Assembly: GCA_902538855.1 (NCBI GenBank)
Contig: CACBGS010000008.1
Span: forward strand, 1 to 47,552
Direction: 5' to 3'
Length of the DNA stretch: 47,552 nucleotides
From: an uncultured Coxiella sp.
Lineage (GTDB): Bacteria > Pseudomonadota > Gammaproteobacteria > Comchoanobacterales > Comchoanobacteraceae
Made by a program: the position numbers and the translations under genes. The stretch's first letter is position 1. The number at the start of each line of letters is the position of its first letter. Below are positions 27,078 to 35,652 of the stretch, in pieces. The notes below the pieces were generated by a model, which worked only from the letters and a program-made list of their open reading frames with translations, searched no databases and was not told where the DNA came from.

Positions 27078-28558
27078 ACCATAACCGTATCTTGTGCTTG
27101 TGTAGCGCTTAGTTGTACTTGCTTTCTATATAAAACCCCAAGACGCAATACTGCAAATAACCAGAAAACACTTAATGCCAACACCAACACAGCCAAGGTT
27201 GCACACAAGCCTTCTAAATCTAAGCCTACCAGCATAGTAGCAGAAGATATAAACCAACCACCAAAAGACTTCCCTAACTTTGCAGCCATACCATCGGCTA
27301 CAGCTTTACCATTGGTGCTAAGCTTTTTATCAAGTGGAATAAAAGCCATTTCCTTAGTTGGGTCAAAAAATGAATACTTAGCGCCCCTACTAAACATAAC
27401 TGAAATAGCACCAGTCCACACAGCTATCTGTACTATATTAGCCTGAAGTAAATCTGGCAGCCACACTTGCTGTTGCGCTAACATCAAAGCATAAAATAAA
27501 GAACCTAATACACCACAAGAAATAGGTGTAATAATAGCACCTACCGTCCAACCAAACTTCTTAATAACACTCTTACTAAGCGTATTCATTAAGATAGTCG
27601 CTAAACCTGTATATAAGGTATAATCAGCATAAAAGACCATTTGCTCAGCTTTACTCACATAAAAAGACTTTACCTGCGCCTTCCACGTAGTTTCTACCAA
27701 AGTTATAATAGCTGCATAACAAAACACCAACAAGGCAATATACCAAATATACTCAGAGCGACCAGCTGTCAGCCAACCATCTTCAGTAAGCACAGTCTTC
27801 TTTTTAGGCACAGCAGGTTCTGTTTGCGTACGCAAACGTACAGAAGTGTCTGGATCATACTTTTCCATATAACGAAAAATAGCCATCATAATAATAGAGC
27901 TGGCTACAATAACCATATTAGAAACAAACACACCATTATCAGGAAAAACAGCCACCGACTTAATAAAAGGATTTAAGGCAAACAAGGCTGTATTACTTAA
28001 TGTTACAAAAAGTGGATAAAATCGCTCAGCCTCATCCAAATGCACCGTATCGTTAGCCAACTGCCAGAACAGTACACTCAATACATAAGTACCCCATAAT
28101 TCTGCTGCAACATAATACAAAGCATAAGACCACATACCCCAAATAGCAATAAACCAACGAAACACTGGATATTGCTGCTTAAGCTGAGCCACTAACTGTA
28201 TATCCGGATGTAAATAATCAACATTAGGAAACACAATAAAAGCAAAAAACGTATAAAATACGCAGTATCCAGCAACAATAGCATAATATGAGCGTGGCAT
28301 ATCATAATGCTTACGCAAGCGCATATAGAATATAGCTGCAGCTATACTTGCCGGTAGAATCATGTAAGTTTTTAGAAAGCTGATAACTTCAGCACCTGAG
28401 CCAGGTTCATACAAGACCAATGCATCTTTTATACTTCTTAACAAATGATGTACAAAGGTTGTAATAAATATGAGCAAGCACATAGCAAAAAACCTGCTTA
28501 ACTCATGTCGCTTTATTGGCAACAACCAGTTTATGCATGGACGTATATAACTAATCAT
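27074..28558 (-). CDS. ATP/ADP translocase (NTT family), copy 1
   Basis: A nucleotide transporter of the rickettsial/chlamydial/plastid NTT family, 494 residues with about twelve membrane helices. Family pieces are SIKDALVLYEPGSGAEVISFLK near the N-terminus (the KD-E substrate region), ELWGTYVLSVLFWQLAND, and SRGAKYSFFDPTKEMAFIPL followed by NGKAVADG and GKSFGGW. Such proteins exchange host ATP for bacterial ADP or import nucleotides. A TTG at 28573 extends the frame, but AGGGGA precedes ATG 28558, which I take as the start. It lies 152 bases downstream of a close paralogue. Confidence 0.95.
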   Translation of the reverse strand: MISYIRPCINWLLPIKRHELSRFFAMCLLIFITTFVHHLLRSIKDALVLYEPGSGAEVISFLKTYMILPASIAAAIFYMRLRKHYDMPRSYYAIVAGYCVFYTFFAFIVFPNVDYLHPDIQLVAQLKQQYPVFRWFIAIWGMWSYALYYVAAELWGTYVLSVLFWQLANDTVHLDEAERFYPLFVTLSNTALFALNPFIKSVAVFPDNGVFVSNMVIVASSIIMMAIFRYMEKYDPDTSVRLRTQTEPAVPKKKTVLTEDGWLTAGRSEYIWYIALLVFCYAAIITLVETTWKAQVKSFYVSKAEQMVFYADYTLYTGLATILMNTLSKSVIKKFGWTVGAIITPISCGVLGSLFYALMLAQQQVWLPDLLQANIVQIAVWTGAISVMFSRGAKYSFFDPTKEMAFIPLDKKLSTNGKAVADGMAAKLGKSFGGWFISSATMLVGLDLEGLCATLAVLVLALSVFWLFAVLRLGVLYRKQVQLSATQAQDTVMV

Positions 28559-28710
28559 ATATCCCCTGCCCAAACGATTTTATCTTGTCGTGTTAAAACA
28601 CTAATAGTTTGCATACTCTTATAGTCATACGCGAAAACGCTGATTATACAGCATATTTAAATAAAAATACAACTATTTATAAATATAACAGAAATATATT
28701 TAGCAAACTC

Positions 28711-30177
28711 TTAATGACAACTTGCCACATCAAGCTGGTACTTATACAGCTCACCTAATCTAAGCACCGCATACAACCACAATAGACCTAATAACAGAGT
28801 CACAGAGCCAAGAAAATAACCCAACTCAGTCAGATCATAACCCGTATACATAATTAAGCTGGATATAGTAGCGCCACCTAGAGATTTCCCAAAACGCTCA
28901 ACCACACCATCAGCAACCACTTTACCATTAGAGCGCATTTCCTTATCCAAAGGAATAAAAGCCATTTCTTTGGTAGGATCAAAAAATGAATATTTAGCCC
29001 CTTTACTAATCATCACTGCAAAAGCACCTAACCAAACCGTCCACAGCAAAGGAGATTGTTGTAATGAAAATATTGCCATAACATAATCTGTATGTAACAC
29101 AAAAAAGAAAAACAGCATACCAAAGCAAGCACATACTACCGGCGTAATTAAAGCACTGGTGGTCCAACCCACTTTACTAATCATACTTTTACTCAAATAG
29201 TTCATTGTTATTGTCGCAACTCCGGTCCAAAAAGTATAATCGGCATTAAAGCGCATCAAGTCTGCACGGCTATCGTATAAAAGCCCTGTTTGAGATTTCC
29301 ACATAGCCTCGACAACATTAATCAATAAACCATAGGAAAGCACCATAATAGAGATATAGCCAATATATGGCGAACGCATTACCAAAGCAATACTCTCATA
29401 CAAAGAACGCTTAGGTGCATCAGCATGAGAAGAGCCCAGCGGTTGATCACGCTTTAATAAACCATGGCTATAGGCGTAACGCAAACATGCCATTATTGAT
29501 AAACCTGCACCCGCAATAATCCAACAAACCTGTATCATATCATTATAACTATCCTGTGCTAGATAGTGCATCACCGGGTTTAAGCATAACATGGCAATAT
29601 TACCAAAAGTGATAAACAAAGGATAAAAACGCTGTGCTTGTGCAGTACTGACATTATCATTAGCCAACTGCCAAAATAGCACCGACAGCATCAATGCACC
29701 CCAAAGCTCAGATACCACATAAAAAAGAGCAAAAACCCAATAACCATAAATAGTAATAAACCATTTAAAGGCTGGATAAGCTTGCTTTAAGATTTGTATT
29801 TGCGCAGCAGATGGATGTAACAAGTGGTGATTTGGATACAAATATACAGCAAAAATAGTGAAAAACAGCACAAATATGCTAAGAACAATATAATATGCCG
29901 ACTCCAGAGAACAATATTTACGCAGCATGATATAAAAAGTCATAAGCAACATAGTTGCCGGTAATACAAGATAAAGTTTTAGAAAACTGAAAATCTCAGC
30001 ACCAGAACCTGGAGCAGATTGCAACAAAGCGTCTTTTACACCTCTTAGCAGATAAAAAGAAAATATAGTGAGAAATATCATACATGACATTATAGAAAAA
30101 CATCTAACTTCACTGGCATATATTGGGAAAAGAGATCGTCTTAGCGTGGACATCTTACCGGCATTTTCAATAGCCAT
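28711..30177 (-). CDS. ATP/ADP translocase (NTT family), copy 2
   Basis: A 488-residue NTT nucleotide transporter, paralogous to copy 1 along its whole length. GVKDALLQSAPGSGAEIFSFLK, ELWGALMLSVLFWQLAND and SKGAKYSFFDPTKEMAFIPL are near-identical to the equivalent segments of copy 1. The C-terminal helices and the cytoplasmic loop after helix 6 differ more. A GTG directly precedes the ATG at 30177, and AGG lies just upstream. It has its own candidate promoter in the 66-base gap after parE, so it need not depend on the nudF-parE transcript. Confidence 0.95.
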   Translation of the reverse strand: MAIENAGKMSTLRRSLFPIYASEVRCFSIMSCMIFLTIFSFYLLRGVKDALLQSAPGSGAEIFSFLKLYLVLPATMLLMTFYIMLRKYCSLESAYYIVLSIFVLFFTIFAVYLYPNHHLLHPSAAQIQILKQAYPAFKWFITIYGYWVFALFYVVSELWGALMLSVLFWQLANDNVSTAQAQRFYPLFITFGNIAMLCLNPVMHYLAQDSYNDMIQVCWIIAGAGLSIMACLRYAYSHGLLKRDQPLGSSHADAPKRSLYESIALVMRSPYIGYISIMVLSYGLLINVVEAMWKSQTGLLYDSRADLMRFNADYTFWTGVATITMNYLSKSMISKVGWTTSALITPVVCACFGMLFFFFVLHTDYVMAIFSLQQSPLLWTVWLGAFAVMISKGAKYSFFDPTKEMAFIPLDKEMRSNGKVVADGVVERFGKSLGGATISSLIMYTGYDLTELGYFLGSVTLLLGLLWLYAVLRLGELYKYQLDVASCH

Positions 30178-30214
30178 CACCCTGCGCTACTCCATGAGTC
30201 ATAAAAGAAACATG

Positions 30215-30243
30215 ATTGTAACAGCTTCACATAGCAAACACAA
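30215..30243 (-). promoter_or_regulatory. Promoter candidate for the ATP/ADP translocase genes
   Basis: On the reverse strand TTGTGT (30243-30238) and TACAAT (30220-30215) are spaced by 17 bases. The site begins right after the parE stop and would start transcription about 30 bases before the translocase ATG. Confidence 0.45.
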
Positions 30244-32130
30244 TCAATCAACACTAGCAAGATCACCTTTATCATTTAGCCATTGTTTACGAGCAGCTAC
30301 CCTCTTTTTACTCAGCAAATTATCCATAACCTGCATGGCCTCACTTTCTACATCATAAGAGAGCTGCACTAACCTTCTAGTTTCCACCGCCATAGTTGTT
30401 TCTCTTAGCTGTAATGGATTCATTTCACCTAGACCTTTAAAGCGCATAATAACACATTTTGCTCGCGGATTTTTCTGCATAATCTCAGCCACAATTTGCT
30501 CTTTCTCAGCATCATCCTGCGCATAATAAACCTGTTTATTATGATCAATACGGTATAAAGGCGGCATAGCAACATAAACATGCCCCGCGGCAACAAGTTT
30601 GGGAAAATGCTTTAAAAATAGAGCACATAATAAAGTACTAATATGCGAGCCATCTGAATCCGCATCGGTAAGAATACAAACTTTAGCATAGCGCAGCCCT
30701 TGTAAATCATCACTACCTGGATCAACACCAATGGCTACCGCAATATCATGAACCTCTTTAGATAAAAGCAATTTATCTTGTAAAATCTCCCAAGTATTTA
30801 GTATTTTACCACGTAATGGCAAGATAGCCTGACAGTTTTTATCTCGAGCTTGTCTTGCGGAACCACCCGCAGAATCTCCCTCAACGAGAAATATCTCACT
30901 ATATTGCATATCACTGGAAAGACAATCTGTCAATTTACCAGGCAGCCTTGGCCCTGCAACCCACTTTTTTCTTTGTGTCTTTTGTGAAGAACGCAAGCGC
31001 TCTTGGGCACAACTGATAAAGTACTCAGCCAAAGTCTCTGCTTCTTGTATATGCTGGTGCATCCATAAACTAAATTGATCGTGTACACAAGCACTCACTT
31101 TTGCCGTCACCGATTGATTAACCAGCCTATCTTTGGTCTGGCCTGCAAAATGTGGCTCTGGTATTTTAAGCGAGACCACATAAGCACAAGAAGTCCATAT
31201 ATCTTCTGCTTTTAGTTTAAGACCTTTTGGACCAAGCATTCTAACTTCACAAAATTCTCTTACTGCCTCTAGCAAACCTAAACGCAAACCATTGACATGG
31301 GTACCACCCTGTGGCGTTGGAATTAAATTGACATAACTCTCTGCAATATCACTAGAACCTTCTGTCGCCCAACAAACCAACCAATCTAGACGTAATTGCT
31401 CTGATTCAAAACTTTGGACAAAAGGTGGATCTGGGAGAAAAGTCTTACCTTGTAAAGCTAAATCAGCATAGGCTTTTATACCATCTGGGTAGTGCCAAAC
31501 TTCTTTCTTATTGGTAGCAACCTCAAACAACTCAACTTTCAATCCAGCACATAAGATAGCTTTAGCACGTAAGATATGCCTCAGTTTAGCAACATGAAAT
31601 TGAGCACTCTCAAAATATTTAGGATCCGGTAAAAAATGTATCTTGGTACCACTACGCTTTTTATCAGCCTCAGCAATCACCTGCAGCGAGCTTACCACCT
31701 CACCTCCAGCAAACTCCATTGCATAAACTTTAGCATCACGGGTTACTTCCACTGTTAACATTTGCGATAACGCATTGGTTACAGAAATACCAACCCCATG
31801 TAAGCCACCTGAGTATTGATAGGTTTTATTACTAAATTTAGCACCAGCATGCAATTTAGTTAAAATAAGTTCTACACCTGGCACACCATGCTGCGCATGT
31901 ACATCTACCGGCATTCCTCTACCATTATCCTCAACTCTTATAGAGCCATCTTCTTCTAGAGTTACTTTGATCATGCTTGCATGCCCAGCAAGAGCCTCAT
32001 CCACACAATTATCAATGGCCTCTTGGGCAAGATGATTAGGGTTAGTAGTATCAGTATACATATTAGGCCGTTGCCTAACAGGATCCAACCCTTCTAAAAC
32101 CTTTAATGCATCAGAAGTATATCCACTCAT
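30244..32130 (-). CDS. parE: DNA topoisomerase IV subunit B
   Basis: The ATPase and TOPRIM subunit of topoisomerase IV, which decatenates chromosomes with ParC. The 628 residues match ParE length and lack the insert of gyrase B. The GHKL ATPase motif EAIDNCVDEALAG is at 37-49, DNGRGMP follows, then a GGLHGVGISVTNAL lid. The TOPRIM domain has VEGDSAGGSARQARD and DADSDGSHI. The start overlaps nudF by 20 bases, with GGAGAAA upstream. Confidence 0.95.
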   Translation of the reverse strand: MSGYTSDALKVLEGLDPVRQRPNMYTDTTNPNHLAQEAIDNCVDEALAGHASMIKVTLEEDGSIRVEDNGRGMPVDVHAQHGVPGVELILTKLHAGAKFSNKTYQYSGGLHGVGISVTNALSQMLTVEVTRDAKVYAMEFAGGEVVSSLQVIAEADKKRSGTKIHFLPDPKYFESAQFHVAKLRHILRAKAILCAGLKVELFEVATNKKEVWHYPDGIKAYADLALQGKTFLPDPPFVQSFESEQLRLDWLVCWATEGSSDIAESYVNLIPTPQGGTHVNGLRLGLLEAVREFCEVRMLGPKGLKLKAEDIWTSCAYVVSLKIPEPHFAGQTKDRLVNQSVTAKVSACVHDQFSLWMHQHIQEAETLAEYFISCAQERLRSSQKTQRKKWVAGPRLPGKLTDCLSSDMQYSEIFLVEGDSAGGSARQARDKNCQAILPLRGKILNTWEILQDKLLLSKEVHDIAVAIGVDPGSDDLQGLRYAKVCILTDADSDGSHISTLLCALFLKHFPKLVAAGHVYVAMPPLYRIDHNKQVYYAQDDAEKEQIVAEIMQKNPRAKCVIMRFKGLGEMNPLQLRETTMAVETRRLVQLSYDVESEAMQVMDNLLSKKRVAARKQWLNDKGDLASVD

Positions 32131-32764
32131 CTACTTTCTCCGTATTGTTTACCTTATTTTTTATATTCTCATGATTTAACGCTAACCACTGGGTACATAA
32201 AATAGTCGCACTATTATTAAGAATACCCTGACTAAGTGCATCTTCAAGTGTAGTACGAGGGAATTTCCTAATGGCTATATTCTCTCCTTCACTTGCAAGT
32301 CCAGCATAGGTCTGCGCTTTACTACTATCAACAAGTGCACAATAAGCATGCACTTTCTCACTTGAACCTCCAGGACTTACCCAATAAGAAGCAATGGGAA
32401 TTAAAACCTTAGTATCCAGACCTGTTTCCTCTTGCAACTCTCTTCTAGCCGTTAGATGAGCAGCCTCATCTGGCTCACATAAACCTGCCACCACCTCAAT
32501 CAACCAGGGCTGGTCAGCGCCACAAGCTACTAAACCAGAACGCAACTGTTCAATTAGTACCACTTGTTCTGTAGATAGGTCATAGCCAATCACCACCACA
32601 GCCTGAGGCCGTAATAATACTTCATGGTTTTCAGACCTTGCTTGACCACCTTGAAACTTAGTGTAACTATAAGACAGTCGCACTAACTTAAAGAAGCCTT
32701 CATGCAATGTTTTAAGCTGAACATTTTTAATATGGGCACGTGATAACAACGGCGATAACTTCAT
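32111..32764 (-). CDS. nudF: Nudix ADP-ribose pyrophosphatase
   Basis: Hydrolyses ADP-ribose to AMP and ribose-5-phosphate. The 217 residues contain a complete Nudix box at 94-116 (G-x5-E-x7-REL-x-EE-x-GL, read as GLCEPDE...RRELQEETGL) and an upstream EQLRSG, as in NudF. A TTG at 32776 opens the frame earlier, but ATG 32764 is the more likely start. It is followed by parE with a 20-base overlap, the nudF-parE order seen in other gammaproteobacteria. It is divergent from tolC. Confidence 0.9.
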   Translation of the reverse strand: MKLSPLLSRAHIKNVQLKTLHEGFFKLVRLSYSYTKFQGGQARSENHEVLLRPQAVVVIGYDLSTEQVVLIEQLRSGLVACGADQPWLIEVVAGLCEPDEAAHLTARRELQEETGLDTKVLIPIASYWVSPGGSSEKVHAYCALVDSSKAQTYAGLASEGENIAIRKFPRTTLEDALSQGILNNSATILCTQWLALNHENIKNKVNNTEKVDEWIYF

Positions 32765-32822
32765 AAATTGGGACAACCTATATTAACTTAGATAACTTGC
32801 ATTGCAGGCTAATATACAACAT

Positions 32823-32841
32823 ACTAGACAAAACGTCTAGT
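32823..32841. repeat. 7-bp inverted repeat just before tolC
   Basis: ACTAGAC-AAAAC-GTCTAGT is a perfect inverted repeat (7-bp arms, 5-base loop) ending 10 bases before the tolC ATG at 32852. TATACA at 32813-32818 could be a -10, placing the repeat over the transcription start. It could be an operator for a dimeric repressor or a hairpin at the 5' end of the mRNA that limits translation. I see no second copy elsewhere in the window. Confidence 0.6.
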
Positions 32842-32851
32842 CAAGATAGCT

Positions 32852-34183
32852 ATGGCTAAAATCAAATGTATTATTGTTATCATAAGTTTATGTATGCCAG
32901 CGGCAACTATGGCATTAGATTTAGCTGAAACTTTGGCATTAGCCTTACAAAAAGACGTATCCAATCTACAAGCCAAAGCCATCTGGAAACAGCACCAGTT
33001 TGATGATAAAATTGCCCTCAGTGCACTACTACCACAATCAAGCGGCAGCTTTGAAAATACAAAATACCATACCAATAGCGCCAATACGGCCACATATCGT
33101 TATGAAAAGCAAAGCTTATCTCTCAGTCAGATATTATTTGATCCAGAAAAAATAGCAAGATACACTGAAGCTACTATAGAAAAACAAATGCAATGGCTAA
33201 GCTACCAACAACATGAGCAAAACTTTATTGTCTACGTAGCCGGCTTGTATTTTGATCTCTTGCAAAGCATAGATAACCTCAGCTTTGCCAAAACCGAGTT
33301 AAGTGAATATCAACTACGCTATCAACAAGCGATTGAACAAGAAAAGTCCGGCATCATCACCCACACAGAAGCACTGCAAGTATTAGCACAAATGGCTAGA
33401 AGTGAAGCTTCTGTAATCGCAGCTGAGCGCACATTACGTGATAATCAAGACAAACTCAGTCAATCCATTGGACAAAAACCATTGCAAGTAAAAATGCTAG
33501 ATGAGGAAATAATCCATCATAAAAAATTACCAACTATTGATACTTGGGTTGCACAAGCACAGGATAATAATATCGACACTAAAATAGCACAAAAACAAAT
33601 AGACCTCATGCAAACAGCCAAAAATGCTGCGCTGGCAAGCTTTCTACCCACCGTTAGCGCAGGCTTTTCCTTAACAAGAACACAAAACTATCCATACAAT
33701 GGCTTTAGCATGAACAAAACCAATCAACGCAGCTTATCACTCAGCATAGAAACACCTTTTGTAACTGGTGGTAAGCGCGCTTTCTTAGTTGCCAAAAGCT
33801 ATCGCACCCTTAATACTGCAAAAATAGACGGCCGTAAAACAAAACAAGACGTACAGCTTAAATTACGAGAACTTTACTATTCAATGAAGGCAACCGAGGA
33901 GTTTATACAAGCTGAGAAAAAGGCGGTTATGGCAGATAAAGAACTTTTAAAAATGAATAGAATACGACACGATGTAGGCGCTATAACCCTTGTAGAGATA
34001 CTAGATAGTATATCCCGCTTGCGACAAAACCAACAAGCACTAGCAAAAGCCCGTTATGGCTACTTACTCAATCTACTACAATTAAAAGCCTTAGTAGGCA
34101 CAATACAAGCAAGCGATATTAAGGCCATAGATCAAATACTCACCATAGACAAAACTATAGAGCAAATAACCTATGACCATTAA
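32852..34183 (+). CDS. tolC: TolC-family outer membrane channel
   Basis: A 443-residue outer-membrane efflux/secretion channel with a signal peptide (MAKIKCIIVIISLCMPAATMA, then LDLAETLALALQ). The paired TolC repeats are visible: long helical segments plus SLSLSQILFDPEKIARY in the first half and SLSLSIETPFVTGGKRAFLV in the second, the beta-strand positions. It would work with inner-membrane ABC or RND pumps, or a type I secretion system, none of which is in this window. No clear Shine-Dalgarno; the inverted repeat at 32823 lies just upstream. Confidence 0.9.
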   Translation: MAKIKCIIVIISLCMPAATMALDLAETLALALQKDVSNLQAKAIWKQHQFDDKIALSALLPQSSGSFENTKYHTNSANTATYRYEKQSLSLSQILFDPEKIARYTEATIEKQMQWLSYQQHEQNFIVYVAGLYFDLLQSIDNLSFAKTELSEYQLRYQQAIEQEKSGIITHTEALQVLAQMARSEASVIAAERTLRDNQDKLSQSIGQKPLQVKMLDEEIIHHKKLPTIDTWVAQAQDNNIDTKIAQKQIDLMQTAKNAALASFLPTVSAGFSLTRTQNYPYNGFSMNKTNQRSLSLSIETPFVTGGKRAFLVAKSYRTLNTAKIDGRKTKQDVQLKLRELYYSMKATEEFIQAEKKAVMADKELLKMNRIRHDVGAITLVEILDSISRLRQNQQALAKARYGYLLNLLQLKALVGTIQASDIKAIDQILTIDKTIEQITYDH

Positions 34184-34448
34184 ATATGCAGCAGCAGTAT
34201 TATTAGTAATAATAACATCTGGATGCCATCTACCCACAACTACTACTAGTAGTTCCTGCCTTGAGTTAAAATCACAATGTGAGTCACAAGCGATAGACAA
34301 AGCGATCCGCGACGGCATTGTACAAGAGCAGTTATTAGATGCATTTGGTAATGATAGCAGCCCCGAAGCCTTATCAAAGCATAGTGAAAACTGCTACAGC
34401 AAATACATTATCTGCACTAAACAAAAGAAGAACCCAGCAACCTCATAA
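34173..34448 (+). CDS. Small putative lipoprotein
   Basis: A 91-residue protein with a lipoprotein signal: a hydrophobic stretch followed by ITSGC, with Cys18 as the predicted lipidated residue. A Thr/Ser-rich linker follows, then a Cys-containing domain (SSSCLELKSQC, SENCYSKYIIC) that could form disulphides. The gene overlaps the end of tolC by 11 bases, so it is translationally coupled, and may partner the channel. The 3' end overlaps the convergent Ulp1-like gene by 32 bases. No homologue recognised. Confidence 0.7.
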   Translation: MTIKYAAAVLLVIITSGCHLPTTTTSSSCLELKSQCESQAIDKAIRDGIVQEQLLDAFGNDSSPEALSKHSENCYSKYIICTKQKKNPATS

Positions 34449-35568
34449 TATTACCACCATTTGAGGACTTTATATCATTCAATATGATTGCTAATTGTTT
34501 TTCAACCTCATTATTATAGTCAATAAGCTGCTTTCTATCATCCGCACGTAATTTTTGCGCATACTGACCTACATTACCATTTGATTTTATTGCATCAGCA
34601 AAACGGTTAGCTAGTGAGGTACGAACCAAGCCATGATCCTTATTGATTATATCAGGATTTGATTTAAAGAGCATATAGGCAAACCGATTAAACTGGGCAG
34701 ATAGTGGGCCACAATCATAACCATTGTCCTGCACCTTTAAGTCAACATCAACCAATTCATATTTTGCAAGCCCAGATAGTTTACAGCACTGATGTAAGGC
34801 TTTTACAAGCTCTTGCTTATAGGCAGGACTATTAACAGAGTCAAAATAAAATATCTTATTCTTTGTGCCATCACTAACCAACATAGCACTCACCCAATGC
34901 GTATTGTTAATATTTACGTAAATAGGCATAACTTTATGTGCTTTAATACTCTCATGTATGACTGCTTTGCATGCAGCTTGATCCTGAGAATCATCACTAT
35001 CTATTAATACCCCTGTAATACCATACTTATTCATACTCTCTACAGCATAGTTACCCTCGTGACTATCAACAAATAGTGATTCAAAGTTTTGGTTATTATA
35101 GGCTAAGCGACCTATCAGAAATTTCATAAATCGCTCATCATACCACTCAGTTGCTCCTGGTAGCTCCTTAACAGCAGCAGCATTATCTGTATAGGCATAC
35201 AGCGGCGTATTTTTATTTAACCCAAGAGAAGAGAGATCCAGCTTAAAATTTTGCATAACTAGCTTTAGTTCATCTCCTTTACAAGGATAATTTATGCCAT
35301 ATTTAGCAGCAACAAGCGCCTCAAGATCATCCATATTTTTACGATCTAAGCTGTTATCGGGCTTGGTTACCAAAGACTCTTGTACATTAATATCAGCGGC
35401 CTTACTAGCATCTAAAGGTACTACAGACTTAATATAGCTAGCATTCATGCCCAATAACGAAGTAAAGAGTGTAAAAAAACCACTAAATACAGCATATAGG
35501 CCATATGTTAATCTAGCAAAAAAACCGTTATGTGAAGTTGTGTTTGTGTATGGTATATTTGTTTTCAT
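34417..35568 (-). CDS. Ulp1-like (C48) cysteine protease, likely effector
   Basis: A 383-residue protein with the complete core of the Ulp1/SENP clan-CE peptidases. EWYDERFMKFLI at 141-152 matches the WLxDxxI entry motif. Catalytic His224 lies in NTHW, Asp243 in YFDS, the oxyanion Gln280 in VQDNGYDCG, and nucleophile Cys286 in DCG. Such enzymes cleave ubiquitin, SUMO or NEDD8 from host proteins, or acetylate them in the YopJ branch. A hydrophobic stretch at about residues 16-40 could anchor it to a membrane or act in secretion. Bacteria lack these modifier systems, so a host target is the natural reading. It is flanked by a 32-base convergent overlap and an 84-base gap with its own candidate promoter. 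Confidence 0.85.
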   Translation of the reverse strand: MKTNIPYTNTTSHNGFFARLTYGLYAVFSGFFTLFTSLLGMNASYIKSVVPLDASKAADINVQESLVTKPDNSLDRKNMDDLEALVAAKYGINYPCKGDELKLVMQNFKLDLSSLGLNKNTPLYAYTDNAAAVKELPGATEWYDERFMKFLIGRLAYNNQNFESLFVDSHEGNYAVESMNKYGITGVLIDSDDSQDQAACKAVIHESIKAHKVMPIYVNINNTHWVSAMLVSDGTKNKIFYFDSVNSPAYKQELVKALHQCCKLSGLAKYELVDVDLKVQDNGYDCGPLSAQFNRFAYMLFKSNPDIINKDHGLVRTSLANRFADAIKSNGNVGQYAQKLRADDRKQLIDYNNEVEKQLAIILNDIKSSNGGNIMRLLGSSFV

Positions 35569-35599
35569 TATATTATTTCTCTTTTTGTAGACTGTGGAT

Positions 35600-35626
35600 A
35601 TTATATTAACAGATAGTGCATAACAA
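35600..35626 (-). promoter_or_regulatory. Promoter candidate for the Ulp1-like gene
   Basis: On the reverse strand TATAAT (35605-35600) is a perfect -10. TTGTTA (35626-35621) is the nearest -35, with a 15-base spacer. The 84-base gap to dusA shows the gene can be transcribed on its own. Confidence 0.35.
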
Positions 35627-35652
35627 TATAAAAGTTTGTTTTTTATAAAAAT

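Noticed and set aside
27641-27976. 111-codon + strand frame inside the first ATP/ADP translocase
   Set aside because: Antisense to a conserved membrane protein and rich in His/Arg/Tyr without any motif.
28574-28710. Possible RNA gene or leader between the two translocase genes
   Set aside because: The gap is AT-rich and contains no cloverleaf, no GC-rich stem and no recognised riboswitch.
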